From contig CAWEYC010000017.1 of the NCBI GenBank assembly GCA_963813195.1, positions 1 to 64,000 on the forward strand: 64,000 nucleotides of DNA, in the 5' to 3' direction. Both the position numbers and the translations under genes were made by a program. Positions within the stretch are counted from its first letter, which is position 1, and each line of letters starts with the position of its first letter. Origin of the DNA: Roseiarcus sp963813195 (GTDB taxonomy: Bacteria; Pseudomonadota; Alphaproteobacteria; Rhizobiales; Beijerinckiaceae). Under the pieces are notes generated by a model that worked only from the letters and a program-made list of their open reading frames with translations, was not told the DNA's origin and searched no databases. Positions 22,816 to 31,960 of this stretch are shown in pieces.

Positions 22816-23964
22816 ATGCCCGTTCATTTTTCCGCTGCCGAAATGTCAACGCGAAAACAGCGGCTCCTCGCCGCGATGGCGGCGCGCAAACTCGACGGCA
22901 TGCTGCTCTTCGCGCAGGAGAGCCACTATTGGCTCACTGGGTACGACACCTTCGGCTTCTGCTTTTTTCAGTGTCTCTATGTCGGCGCCGACGGGCGGGT
23001 CGCGTTGCTGACGCGCTCGGCCGACCTGCGCCAGGCCGAGCGCACTTCCAACATCGAGGACATCCGGATCTGGAAGGACGGCGCGGCCGCCGATCCCGCA
23101 CGCGACCTGCGCGCCATGCTCGAGGACTTGGGAGCCCGCGGGCTTCTCGGCGTCGAATTCGACAGCTACGGTCTCACCCATTTGAACGGCCGCCGGCTGG
23201 AGGCGGCGCTCGACGGCTATGCGACCCTGGTCGACGCCTCCTCGCTCATTTCGCATATGCGCACGACGAAGTCGGCCGAAGAGATCGTCCATGTCCGTGA
23301 GGCGGCGCGACTCTCCGATCTTGCCGATCGCGCCGCAATCGCCGCCACCCACGCGGGCGCCGACGAAGGCGCCATCCTCGCGGCGATGCACGGCGCGATC
23401 TTCGCCGCCGGCGGCGATTATCCCGGCAACGAATTCATCATCGGCTCGGGCGCCGACGCGCTGCTCTGCCGCTACAAGAGCGGCCGGCGCGCGCTGTCGC
23501 AAGACGATCAGCTCACGCTCGAGTTCGCCGGCGTCAGCCGCCACTATCACGCCGCGATCATGCGCACCCACGTCGTCGGGCGGCCGAAACCGCTGCACGC
23601 GCCCTATCACGCCGCAGCGCGCGAGGCGTTGCTCGCCTGCGATGCGGAGCTCAAGCCGGGCAGAACCGCGGGCGACGTCTTCGCCGCCCATGCGCGCGTT
23701 CTCGACGCCCACCGCCTGTCGCGCCATCGCCTCAACGCTTGCGGCTATGCGCTCGGCGCGAAGTTCACGCCCTCGTGGATGGACGCCCCGATGTTCTACG
23801 AGGGCAACGATTTCGTCATCGCGCCCGATCAGGTCTATTTCCTCCACATGATCCTGATGGACAGCGACAGCCAGACGGCGCTGTGCCTGGGGAGAACCTA
23901 TCTCGTCGGCGTTCACCATGCCGAACCGTTGAACGCCCCCGATCTGGACCTCGTGCGGAAATAG
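22816..23964 (+). CDS. M24 (pita-bread) family hydrolase of creatinase/ectoine-hydrolase type, 382 aa
   Basis: Two-domain protein: creatinase N-terminal domain (about 1-150), then a pita-bread catalytic fold (about 160-382). All five metal ligands of true M24 aminopeptidases seem to be replaced: LEFAGVSRHYHAAIMRT has Glu and Ala where two Asp are usual, and the later His, Glu and Glu positions hold Tyr, His and a small residue. This is the pattern of metal-free relatives such as creatinase and ectoine hydrolase. So a C-N hydrolase of a small compound is more likely than a proline peptidase. AAGGAGA precedes ATG 22816. No operon partner gives the substrate. Confidence 0.78.
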   Translation: MPVHFSAAEMSTRKQRLLAAMAARKLDGMLLFAQESHYWLTGYDTFGFCFFQCLYVGADGRVALLTRSADLRQAERTSNIEDIRIWKDGAAADPARDLRAMLEDLGARGLLGVEFDSYGLTHLNGRRLEAALDGYATLVDASSLISHMRTTKSAEEIVHVREAARLSDLADRAAIAATHAGADEGAILAAMHGAIFAAGGDYPGNEFIIGSGADALLCRYKSGRRALSQDDQLTLEFAGVSRHYHAAIMRTHVVGRPKPLHAPYHAAAREALLACDAELKPGRTAGDVFAAHARVLDAHRLSRHRLNACGYALGAKFTPSWMDAPMFYEGNDFVIAPDQVYFLHMILMDSDSQTALCLGRTYLVGVHHAEPLNAPDLDLVRK

Positions 23965-24033
23965 GGTTAGCAGGACGTTAATGGTCGGCCGCCGCCTCGA
24001 GGGCGCGGCGCGGCGCGGGAGTGTTCCGACTTG

Positions 24034-24633
24034 ATGCGTTCGACGGCGGGGATATTCTGGAATGAGCGCGCGAAGCTGGCGTGGTTTTGCCTTCTAACGG
24101 CGCCGCTGGCGCTGTGCGGGTGCGTCGAGACCACCGCCGACATGGAGCCGACGGGCGAAATCCACCATCAGATCGCGCGGCGCGAGGGGGTCAGTCTCGC
24201 CCAGGCGAGCGTCGCCATCGTCTCCGTCGACGGTGCCCCCGCCGGCGTCTCCGGCCGCTTCACTCAAGCTCTCGAACGCGAGGCGCGAGCCCGCGACATC
24301 GTCGTCGTCAGCGCCGCGAAGGCGCGCTATCTCGTGCGTGGCTATCTCTCGGCCGGTCCGACCGAGGACGGCGCCGCGGTCGAATACGTCTGGGACGTCT
24401 TCACCGACAAGAAGCAGCGCGCGCAGCGGCTCAATGACGTGATCGAGGTCAAGGGAACGGGCGACGACCCCTGGGCGCTGGTCGGCGACGCGGCGATGAC
24501 GAGCGTCGCGGCCAAGAGCGCCGACGATCTCGCCGCCTTTCTCTCCAACACCCCCGAGGCCGTCGCGGTCGCAGGGGTTGCGCCGACCGGGACCGCCATG
24601 GCGGCGCCGGTCAGCTACGCGGCGGACCAATAG
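24034..24633 (+). CDS. Putative lipoprotein, 199 aa
   Basis: Unrecognised envelope protein. Seen: a signal peptide with lipobox-like end (TAPLALCGC, lipidated Cys near residue 30), then a mixed alpha/beta domain with SLAQASVAIVSVDGAPAGVS, ARDIVVVSAAKARYLVRGYL and VEYVWDVFTDKKQRAQRLND. The last part resembles lipoproteins of Hyphomicrobiales with a FlgT/TolB-N-like fold that assess a strand-bend around YVWDVFD. ATG 24034 is preferred (a TTG lies directly upstream). Alone between the M24-fold gene and prs. Function unknown. Confidence 0.7.
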   Translation: MRSTAGIFWNERAKLAWFCLLTAPLALCGCVETTADMEPTGEIHHQIARREGVSLAQASVAIVSVDGAPAGVSGRFTQALEREARARDIVVVSAAKARYLVRGYLSAGPTEDGAAVEYVWDVFTDKKQRAQRLNDVIEVKGTGDDPWALVGDAAMTSVAAKSADDLAAFLSNTPEAVAVAGVAPTGTAMAAPVSYAADQ

Positions 24634-24678
24634 CCGCCTCCTCCACGTCGATGCACGCGGGTCCATGCCAGGCTGCGT

Positions 24679-24707
24679 CCCCTCTCCCCGCTCGCGGGGA
24701 GAGGGGG
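24679..24707. repeat. Dispersed CCCTCTCCCCGC palindrome
   Basis: CCCCTCTCCCCGC and GCGGGGAGAGGGGG form a near-perfect inverted repeat in the 268-base gap between the lipoprotein gene and prs. The remainder of that gap shows no gene. Same family as at 27208 and 27251. Confidence 0.75.
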
Positions 24708-24901
24708 AGCGCGCCTAAATGTAGCACGCCGCAGAGATCGTCAGCTCGATCGCATCCTGTGGATAGCCACGCTCGCGCACGCTTTCGTCATCGGCGCGTC
24801 GTATTGTTCCGACCCCGCGCGGCTGCTATGACCCGCCCCGTTCGCCGCGTCGCCGCCTCAAGAATCGGGCGGCGCCGGCATCGTGCGTTTGGAGCCGCCC
24901 C

Positions 24902-25846
<945 letters not shown>

Positions 25847-25999
25847 TTGCGCCGCACCGCGCCGCGCTTCGCCCGAAAATCCAGCCATTTCGACCCTTGC
25901 GCCGGCGCTTGCTCCGGCATCGAGCGCGGCCTAGTCTGCTGTGCGCCGGAACAAAATCCTCTTGTGCGCGGAAGGGGCGGCGCGCGGCGCGCGAGCGGC

Positions 26000-26045
26000 T
26001 TGACTCTCGTACGGCGGCGGGCACTATATTTGACTATTCGGTCAA
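26000..26045 (+). promoter_or_regulatory. Candidate promoter and TTGAC-N6-GTCAA dyad of the nucleoside operon
   Basis: TTGACT at 26000-26005 and TATATT at 26025-26030 (19-base spacer, long) resemble a sigma-70 promoter. Just after it lies the perfect dyad TTGAC-N6-GTCAA (26030-26045), which overlaps the -10 by one base and could be a repressor site. The start codon of the binding-protein gene is 67 bases downstream. The remaining sequence back to prs holds no gene. Confidence 0.45.
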
Positions 26046-26111
26046 GAAATCTTGCCCGAGCGGGAGTGGCGCCGTTCACGCGGCGGTCGAGATGAACCGA
26101 GGGAGATTTTT

Positions 26112-27119
26112 ATGACCGGTCGTAAATTGTCTGTGTTGCTTACGGGCTTCGCCGCGGCGTTGCTCGCCTCGACCGCGGCGTTCGCCGCCGACATCAAGCC
26201 TGCCATTGTCTACGATCTCGGCGGCAAGTTCGATAAATCGTTCAATGAAGGCGTCTACAACGGCGCGCTGCGGTTCAAGAAGGAAACGGGCGTCAATTTC
26301 CGCGACCTCGAAATCCAGAGCGACGCCCAGCGCGAACAAGTGCTGCGCAAGTTCGCCAAGGACGGCTTCTCGCCGATCATGACGGTCGGTTTCGCCTGGG
26401 CGACGGCGCTCGGCAAAGTCGCCGACGAGTTCCCGAAGACCGAGTTCTCCATCATCGACGCGACCGTCGACAAGCCGAACGTGCAGTCGATCACCTTCAA
26501 GGAGCACGAGGGCTCGTTCCTGGTCGGCGTGCTCGCGGCCAAGACCTCGAAGACCGGCAAGGTCGGCTTCGTCGGCGGCATGGACATCCCGCTGATCTCG
26601 AAGTTCGGCTGCGGCTACGCGCAGGGCGTCAAGTACGCGAACGCCAAGGACGAAGTGTTCGCAAATATGACGGGAACGGATTTCCATGCCTGGAACGATC
26701 CGGTCAAAGGCGGCGAACTCGCGAAGTCGCAGATCGATCGCGGCGCGGACGTCATCTACGCCGCCGCCGGCGCGACGGGACAGGGTGTGCTGAAGGCCGC
26801 CGCCGACGCAGGCAAGCTCGGCATCGGCGTCGACTCGGACCAGGACAATCTTTTCCCCGGCAAAGTGCTGACCTCGATGCTCAAGCATGTCGACGTCGCG
26901 ACCTACAAGTCGTTCATGGACGCCAAGAACGGCACGTGGAAGCCCGGCAGTCTGGTGCTCGGACTCAAGGAAGGCGGCGTCGACTATGCCGTGGACCAAT
27001 GGAACAAGGGCGTGCTGACGCCGGAAGCCAAAGCGGCGGCCGACGCGGCCAAGGCCGATATCATCGCCGGCAAGATCCAAGTGCACGACTACACCACGGA
27101 CAACAAGTGCCCGGCGTGA
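26112..27119 (+). CDS. BMP-family nucleoside-binding ABC transporter protein, 335 aa
   Basis: Periplasmic substrate-binding protein of the basic-membrane-protein (BMP/PnrA) family that binds nucleosides. Seen: signal peptide (TGFAAALLASTAAFAAD, mature from about residue 26), then KPAIVYDLGGKFDKSFNEG, the Asp-rich ligand region, VGFVGGMDIPLISKF, DVIYAAAGATGQGVLKAA and GIGVDSDQDNLFPGKVLTSM. GGGAGA precedes ATG 26112. It heads an operon with an ATPase, two permeases and nucleoside-cleaving enzymes, which supports a nucleoside substrate. Highly expressed binding protein is suggested by the palindromes after it, which may stabilise its mRNA. Confidence 0.93.
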   Translation: MTGRKLSVLLTGFAAALLASTAAFAADIKPAIVYDLGGKFDKSFNEGVYNGALRFKKETGVNFRDLEIQSDAQREQVLRKFAKDGFSPIMTVGFAWATALGKVADEFPKTEFSIIDATVDKPNVQSITFKEHEGSFLVGVLAAKTSKTGKVGFVGGMDIPLISKFGCGYAQGVKYANAKDEVFANMTGTDFHAWNDPVKGGELAKSQIDRGADVIYAAAGATGQGVLKAAADAGKLGIGVDSDQDNLFPGKVLTSMLKHVDVATYKSFMDAKNGTWKPGSLVLGLKEGGVDYAVDQWNKGVLTPEAKAAADAAKADIIAGKIQVHDYTTDNKCPA

Positions 27120-27207
27120 CCTGAACGCTTAGCCTTCGCTCGGACCGTTGGAAGACGGACGTGCGCACGGGTGAAGCCTGCGGCCAACCCCCAGGCCCCT
27201 CACCCAG

Positions 27208-27276
27208 CCTCTCCCCGCAGGCGCGGAGAGGGGCGCGCGGCGCTCTTCTTCCCCTCTCCCCGCCTGCGGGGAGAGG
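27208..27276. repeat. Two tandem CTCTCCCCGC palindromes
   Basis: Copies at 27208-27233 (CCTCTCCCCGC-AGGC-GCGGAGAGG) and 27251-27276 (CCCTCTCCCCGC-CT-GCGGGGAGAGG) lie between the binding-protein and ATPase genes. Hairpins at this place often protect the upstream binding-protein message, giving it excess over the membrane parts. That role is inference. The flanks CCCCTCACCC and GGGTGAGG extend the pairing. Confidence 0.75.
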
Positions 27277-27363
27277 TCGGGTGAGGAGCAGGGCGAGTTT
27301 TCGCTGACGGCGGTTGGCGCGGTTTTTGCGTGGGATCGTGCGTTGGCTGTCTCGGGGGAACGC

Positions 27364-28908
27364 GTGGCGACAGAAGCAGGCAATTCCGCGCCCGCGATCG
27401 AGCTGATCGGCATCGACAAGCGTTTCGGCGCCGTTCACGCCAATAAGAACGTCAATCTGCGCGTCGAGCGCGGCGTCATTCACGGCATCGTCGGCGAGAA
27501 CGGCGCGGGCAAGTCGACGCTGATGTCGATCCTGTACGGCTTTTACGAAGCCGACGCGGGCGAGATTCGCATCAATGGCCAGCCGGTGCGCATTCGCTCG
27601 TCGCGCGAGGCGATCAGTCACGGCATTGGCATGGTGCATCAGCATTTCATGCTGGTGCCGCCGCTCAGCGTGCTGGAGAACGTGATGCTCGGCGCCGAGG
27701 GCGGCGCGCTGCTCGCCTCCGGCGCCGCCGCCATTCGTCGGAAGCTCGCCCACCTCGCTAGGGAATACGCGCTGGAGGTCGACCCGGATGCGATCGTCGG
27801 CGAATTGTCGGTCGGCCTGCAGCAGCGCGTCGAAATTCTCAAGGCGCTGGTGCGCGGCGCGGAAATCCTGGTGCTCGACGAGCCGACCGCGGTGCTGACG
27901 CCGGCGGAAGCCGATCAGCTCTTCGACATGCTGCGCGTCCTGCGGTCGCAGAACAAGACGATCATCTTCATCACGCACAAGCTGCGCGAGATCATCAGCC
28001 TGACCGACCGCGTCTCGGTGATGCGGCGCGGCGAGATGGTCGCGACCTTCGAGACCGCCAAGACCTCGCCGCCCGAACTGGCGGACGCGATGGTCGGCCG
28101 CAAGGTCATCCTCAAGATCGAGAAGGGTCCCGCCCATCCCGGCGAGGTCGTGCTCGAGGCGCGCCACGTCTCCGTGCGCGACGATCGCGGCGTGACCCGC
28201 GTCGACGACGTCTCCTTCACCTTGCGCGAGGGCGAGATCGTCGGCATCGCCGGCGTCGCGGGCAACGGGCAATCGGAGTTGCTGGAGGCGCTCGCCGGGA
28301 TTCGCCCGCTCAGCGCCGGGGAAATTCTCATCAACGGGGTCGCGCCGCCGCAAGCTCAACGCAACCCCAAGGGCATCCGGGCTCTCGGGGTCGGCCATGT
28401 CCCGGAGGATCGTCACCGCGTCGGTCTGGTGATGCCGTTCGAAGCCTGCGAAAGCGCCATGCTCGGCTTCCACGACGATCCCGTGTACGGACGCGGCGTC
28501 CTGTTCGACCGCAAGGCGATCATCGGCGACGAAGCGGCAAAAATGGAGGCCTACGACATTCGCCCCCGCGCGCCGCTGCTCAAGACCGCCAATTTTTCCG
28601 GCGGCAATCAGCAGAAGATCGTCCTTGCCCGCGAGATCGAGCGCAATCCCAAGATCATGCTGGTCGGCCAACCGACGCGCGGCGTCGACATCGGGGCCAT
28701 CGAATTCATCCACAAACGAATCGTCGCCTTGCGCGACGCGGGAAAAGCGGTGCTGCTCGTGTCTGTCGAACTCGATGAAATCTTCGCGCTCTCCGATCGG
28801 ATTCTCGTGCTCTGCGCGGGCCGCGTCACCGGCGAGCGGGTTCCTGAGCAAACCGACGCCCAGGACCTCGGCCTGCTGATGGCGGGCGTCAGCGAGCGCG
28901 CGGCATGA
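27364..28908 (+). CDS. Nucleoside ABC transporter ATP-binding protein, two ABC domains, 514 aa
   Basis: Energising subunit with two ABC domains in tandem, as in sugar and nucleoside CUT2-type importers (NupO-like). Seen: first domain with Walker A GENGAGKSTL, signature-like SVGLQQRVEILKAL and Walker B ILVLDEPTAVL; second domain with degenerate Walker A GVAGNGQSEL, signature FSGGNQQKIVLAREI and VGQPTRGVDIGAI. GTG 27364 follows GGGGGA and is preferred; a TTG at 27343 is in frame. The ATG of the first permease overlaps its stop. Cytoplasmic side of the inner membrane. Confidence 0.92.
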   Translation: MATEAGNSAPAIELIGIDKRFGAVHANKNVNLRVERGVIHGIVGENGAGKSTLMSILYGFYEADAGEIRINGQPVRIRSSREAISHGIGMVHQHFMLVPPLSVLENVMLGAEGGALLASGAAAIRRKLAHLAREYALEVDPDAIVGELSVGLQQRVEILKALVRGAEILVLDEPTAVLTPAEADQLFDMLRVLRSQNKTIIFITHKLREIISLTDRVSVMRRGEMVATFETAKTSPPELADAMVGRKVILKIEKGPAHPGEVVLEARHVSVRDDRGVTRVDDVSFTLREGEIVGIAGVAGNGQSELLEALAGIRPLSAGEILINGVAPPQAQRNPKGIRALGVGHVPEDRHRVGLVMPFEACESAMLGFHDDPVYGRGVLFDRKAIIGDEAAKMEAYDIRPRAPLLKTANFSGGNQQKIVLAREIERNPKIMLVGQPTRGVDIGAIEFIHKRIVALRDAGKAVLLVSVELDEIFALSDRILVLCAGRVTGERVPEQTDAQDLGLLMAGVSERAA

Positions 28909-30014
28909 GCGCGCCCCTCAAGCCGCTGCCGGGCTGGGCCGATGTGGTGTTGATTCCGCTCATCAACGTCACCGCCGCCTTCCTCATCTCCGGGCTCGTC
29001 GTCACCGCGATCGGCGAGAATCCCTTCGAGGCGGTGCGCCTGCTCTTGGCTGGCGCGCTCGGCGATCTCGAGGGCATCGGCTTCACGCTGTATTACGCGA
29101 CCAGCTTCATCTTCACCGGCCTCGCGGTGGCGATCTGCTTTCACGCCGGGCTCTTCAACATCGGCGTCGAGGGCCAGGCCTATGTCGGCGGGCTCGGCGC
29201 GGCGCTCGCCTGCCTCTATCTCGGCTTCCTGCCCGGCTACTCGCTGGTCGTCGTCGCGATCCTCGCCGCCGCGCTGTTCGGCGCGGCTTTCGCGGCGATT
29301 CCCGGCTATCTCCAGGCCAAGCGCGACAGCCATATCGTCATCACGACGATCATGTTCAATTACATCGCCTCGGCGCTGATGGGCTATCTGCTCGTCAACG
29401 TGCTGCGCGTTCCCGGCCAGATGAACGCGGAGACGGCGCAGTTCCCGCCCGGCGGCATCGTGCCGCAATTTCATGAGTTGCTCGCCCATTTCGGCGTGAC
29501 CTGGCCGGTGACGCCGTTCAATCTGTCGTTCGTGCTGGCGCTCGCCGCCGCGCTCGGCGTCTGGGTGCTGATCTGGCGCACGCGGCTCGGCTATGAAATC
29601 CGCACCGTAGGGGCCAATCCGACCGCCGCGATCTACGGCGGCATTTCGCCGGCGCGCATCACGATCGTGACGACGCTGCTGTCTGGCGCGCTCGCCGGCG
29701 GCATGGCGGTCAACGTCATACTCGGCGAGGAGCATCGCCTCATCCTCGAATTCACCGCCGGCTTCGGCTTTGTCGGCATCGCGGTCGCGCTGATGGGGCG
29801 GGCGCATCCCGTCGGCATCGTGCTCGCGGCGATCCTCTTCGGCATCCTCTACCAGGGCGGCGCGGAACTCGCCTTCGACAAGCCGAAGATCAGCCGCGAC
29901 ATGATCGTCGTCATCCAGGGCCTCGTCGTTCTGTTCGCTGGCGCTCTGGAGCACTTGTTCCGCCGCCCGGTGGCGACGCTGCTCGCGCGGCGCACCACCA
30001 GTCCGCCGATCTGA
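28905..30014 (+). CDS. Nucleoside ABC transporter permease 1, 369 aa
   Basis: Inner-membrane permease of the BPD_transp_2 family (NupP-like), about ten hydrophobic segments. Seen: AFLISGLVVTAIGENPFEAV near the N-terminus, FTGLAVAICFHAGLFNIGVEGQ (family hallmark), ITTIMFNYIASALMGYLL and the late GFGFVGIAVALMGRAHPVGI. Starts in the ATGA overlap with the ATPase gene, with the second permease 13 bases downstream. Forms the translocation channel together with that permease. The C-terminus is short and basic. Confidence 0.92.
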   Translation: MSAPLKPLPGWADVVLIPLINVTAAFLISGLVVTAIGENPFEAVRLLLAGALGDLEGIGFTLYYATSFIFTGLAVAICFHAGLFNIGVEGQAYVGGLGAALACLYLGFLPGYSLVVVAILAAALFGAAFAAIPGYLQAKRDSHIVITTIMFNYIASALMGYLLVNVLRVPGQMNAETAQFPPGGIVPQFHELLAHFGVTWPVTPFNLSFVLALAAALGVWVLIWRTRLGYEIRTVGANPTAAIYGGISPARITIVTTLLSGALAGGMAVNVILGEEHRLILEFTAGFGFVGIAVALMGRAHPVGIVLAAILFGILYQGGAELAFDKPKISRDMIVVIQGLVVLFAGALEHLFRRPVATLLARRTTSPPI

Positions 30015-30027
30015 GGGCGCGAGCGCC

Positions 30028-30999
30028 ATGGAAGCCTTCGACGCCTTCATCGTCATCTTCGGCTCCGCCATCCGTCTCGGCGTGCCGCTGATCTTGGCGT
30101 GCCTCGCCGGACTCTGGTCCGAGCGCTCGGGCATCGTCGACATCGGCCTCGAAGGCAAGATGCTGGTCGGCGCCTTCGCCGGCGCGTCGGTCGCCACCTT
30201 CACCGGCAATCCCTGGGCCGGGCTGGCCGGCGGCGTCGCCGCCACGATCGTCGTCTCGCTGATCCACGGTTACGCCTCGATCGACCAGCGCGCCAACCAG
30301 ATCGTCTCGGGAACCGCGATCAACATGGTCGCCGACGGCATGACGGCGCTGATCGGCAACGCGATCTGGTCGCAGGGCGGACGAACGCCGGAACTGCCGG
30401 ACACCGCGTTGTTCAACACAATCAAGCTGCCTTTCACGGACAGCCTCGGCGCCGTTCCGATCCTCGGGCCGATCTATCGCGAGCTGATCTCCGGCCACGA
30501 TCTCATCACCTATGCCGCCTTCGCGCTGGTGCCTTTGACCTATTGGGCGCTCTATCGCACGCGCTTCGGCCTGCGCCTGCGCGCCGTCGGCGAAAACCCC
30601 GCCGCGGTCGACACCGCCGGCATTTCGGTGCGCCAACTGCGCTACAGCGCCGTCGTCATCTGCGGCGTGCTGGTCGGTCTCTCCGGCGTCTATCTCTCGG
30701 TCTCGCAGGCCGCCTATTTCCAGCCGCATATGAGCGCCGGCAAGGGCTTCATCGCGCTCGCGGCGCTGGTCTTCGCCAAATGGCGGCCGTGGCCGGCGCT
30801 GGCGACCTGTCTGTTGTTCGGCTTCCTCGACGCGCTCTCCATCCGCATGCAGGGCATGGTCCTGCCGGTGATCGGGCCGGTTCCGGTCCAGGCGATCGAG
30901 GCGCTTCCCTATATCCTGACGGTGGTGCTGCTCGCCGGCTTCATCGGCAAGGCGACGCCGCCGAAGGCTTCAGGGATACCCTATGTCAAAGAACGCTGA
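30028..30999 (+). CDS. Nucleoside ABC transporter permease 2, 323 aa
   Basis: Second BPD_transp_2 permease (NupQ-like), about eight to nine hydrophobic segments. Seen: IRLGVPLILACLAGLWSERSG, GIVDIGLEGKMLVGAFAGAS (the equivalent of the IGVEGQ hallmark), ANQIVSGTAINMVADGMTAL and GENPAAVDTAGISVRQLRY. Its last 17 bases overlap the start of the cytidine deaminase gene in another frame, showing tight coupling of uptake and catabolism. Partner of the permease encoded upstream. Confidence 0.92.
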   Translation: MEAFDAFIVIFGSAIRLGVPLILACLAGLWSERSGIVDIGLEGKMLVGAFAGASVATFTGNPWAGLAGGVAATIVVSLIHGYASIDQRANQIVSGTAINMVADGMTALIGNAIWSQGGRTPELPDTALFNTIKLPFTDSLGAVPILGPIYRELISGHDLITYAAFALVPLTYWALYRTRFGLRLRAVGENPAAVDTAGISVRQLRYSAVVICGVLVGLSGVYLSVSQAAYFQPHMSAGKGFIALAALVFAKWRPWPALATCLLFGFLDALSIRMQGMVLPVIGPVPVQAIEALPYILTVVLLAGFIGKATPPKASGIPYVKER

Positions 31000-31399
31000 C
31001 CCCGGGCTCGACGCGCTGTTCGCGGCGGCGAAGGCGGCGCAGAGCCACGCCTACGCGCCCTATTCGCGCTTCAATGTCGGCGCCGCGATCCGCACGCCCG
31101 GCGGGGCGATATTCTCCGGCTGCAACGTCGAGAACGCCGCCTATCCCCAAGGCGCCTGCGCCGAAAGCGGCGCGATCGGCGCGATGGCGCTCGCCGGCGA
31201 GCGGCGCATCGCGGAAATCCTCGTCGTCGGCGACGGCGAAGGCTTGTGCACGCCCTGCGGCGGCTGCCGCCAACGCATCCGCGAATTCGCCGACGCGCAG
31301 ACGCGCGTGCATATCGCGGGGCCGGAAGGGCTGCGCGCGACGTTCACGCTGGCGGAATTGCTGCCGCACTCGTTCGGCCCGGACCATTTGTCGCGATAA
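30983..31399 (+). CDS. cdd: Cytidine deaminase, 138 aa
   Basis: Hydrolytic deamination of cytidine/deoxycytidine to uridine/deoxyuridine. Seen: HAYAPYSRFNVGAAIRT at the substrate loop, zinc site CNVENAAYPQGACAESGAIG (Cys/Glu) and CTPCGGCRQRIREF with two zinc-binding Cys. Length is that of the small tetrameric class. It overlaps the upstream permease gene by 17 bases. Directly at its stop codon begins the reading frame of a broken RelE-like toxin, so the original downstream order of the operon has been disturbed here. Confidence 0.94.
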   Translation: MSKNADPGLDALFAAAKAAQSHAYAPYSRFNVGAAIRTPGGAIFSGCNVENAAYPQGACAESGAIGAMALAGERRIAEILVVGDGEGLCTPCGGCRQRIREFADAQTRVHIAGPEGLRATFTLAELLPHSFGPDHLSR

Positions 31400-31485
31400 G
31401 GCGCGATTTTCGCATTCTGTTCGAGGAAACCGAGACTGAGATCATCGTATCGGATATCGGTCCTCGCGGTTCGATCTACAAATGA
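31399..31485 (+). pseudogene. 3' remnant of a RelE/ParE-type toxin gene
   Basis: Reading frame joined to the end of cdd encodes only the C-terminal end of a RelE-like toxin: RDFRILFEETETEIIVSDIG followed by PRGSIYK and stop. The FRILFEE...EIIV..IGPRG pattern is the usual last strand pair and tail of this family. The N-terminal two thirds and any start codon are missing. The fragment begins at the last base of cdd, so the deletion joined cdd to the toxin tail. The intact antitoxin follows 13 bases later. Confidence 0.75.
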
Positions 31486-31498
31486 AAGGAAGTTGGCC

Positions 31499-31858
31499 GT
31501 GACCGCCAAAATCATCGTGACGCCGGGCGGCGAGAAATTGGCCATTCTCCCCGCCGACGAATACGAGACCATGCGCGATGCGCTCGTCCACCAGAGCGCG
31601 ATGAGCGACTATCGAGCCGGCCGGACTGGAGCGCTGACGCTCGAGGAAGTTCAGGCTTTGCTCGCGGCGCCGACGCCGCTCGCGTTCTGGCGCGTCAAGC
31701 GCGGCATGACCCAAGCCGCGCTCGCCAAGGCCGCCGGGACGACGCAACCCCACGTCGCCGACCTCGAATCGGGCAAGCACGGCGGTTCGCTCGAACTCAT
31801 GGCGCGCCTCGCCAAGGTCTTGAATGTCTCCGTCGATAGCCTGGTCGCGGCGGACTGA
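31499..31858 (+). CDS. Orphan XRE-type antitoxin, 119 aa
   Basis: Antitoxin of a RelE/HigB-type pair. The N-terminal half (IIVTPGGEKLAILPADEYETM) resembles a Phd/RelB-like strand region and the C-terminal half is an XRE helix-turn-helix (WRVKRGMTQAALAKAAGTTQPHVADLE). GTG 31499 follows AAGGAAG. The partner toxin upstream survives only as a C-terminal fragment, so this is an orphan that might still bind DNA and influence the nucleoside operon in which it sits. Order toxin then antitoxin is typical of HigBA-like modules. Confidence 0.82.
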   Translation: MTAKIIVTPGGEKLAILPADEYETMRDALVHQSAMSDYRAGRTGALTLEEVQALLAAPTPLAFWRVKRGMTQAALAKAAGTTQPHVADLESGKHGGSLELMARLAKVLNVSVDSLVAAD

Positions 31859-31960
31859 GGCGGCCTCGATGCTATCGGTGGCTGCGGCCCAGTTTCCTTC
31901 AAATTCCCAAGGTCAAGATCGGGCGCCGAACATGAGAATTTCACAACAAAGAAAATCCGC

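Noticed and set aside
24034..24633. Gene for an outer-membrane assembly lipoprotein of known name
   Set aside because: Only the lipobox and a vague fold impression are visible; not enough for a name.
27061..30245. Two long minus-strand frames opposite the ABC transporter genes
   Set aside because: Same reason: composition rich in Asp, Arg, His and Gln from reverse-complement codon bias, and plus-strand genes are unmistakable.
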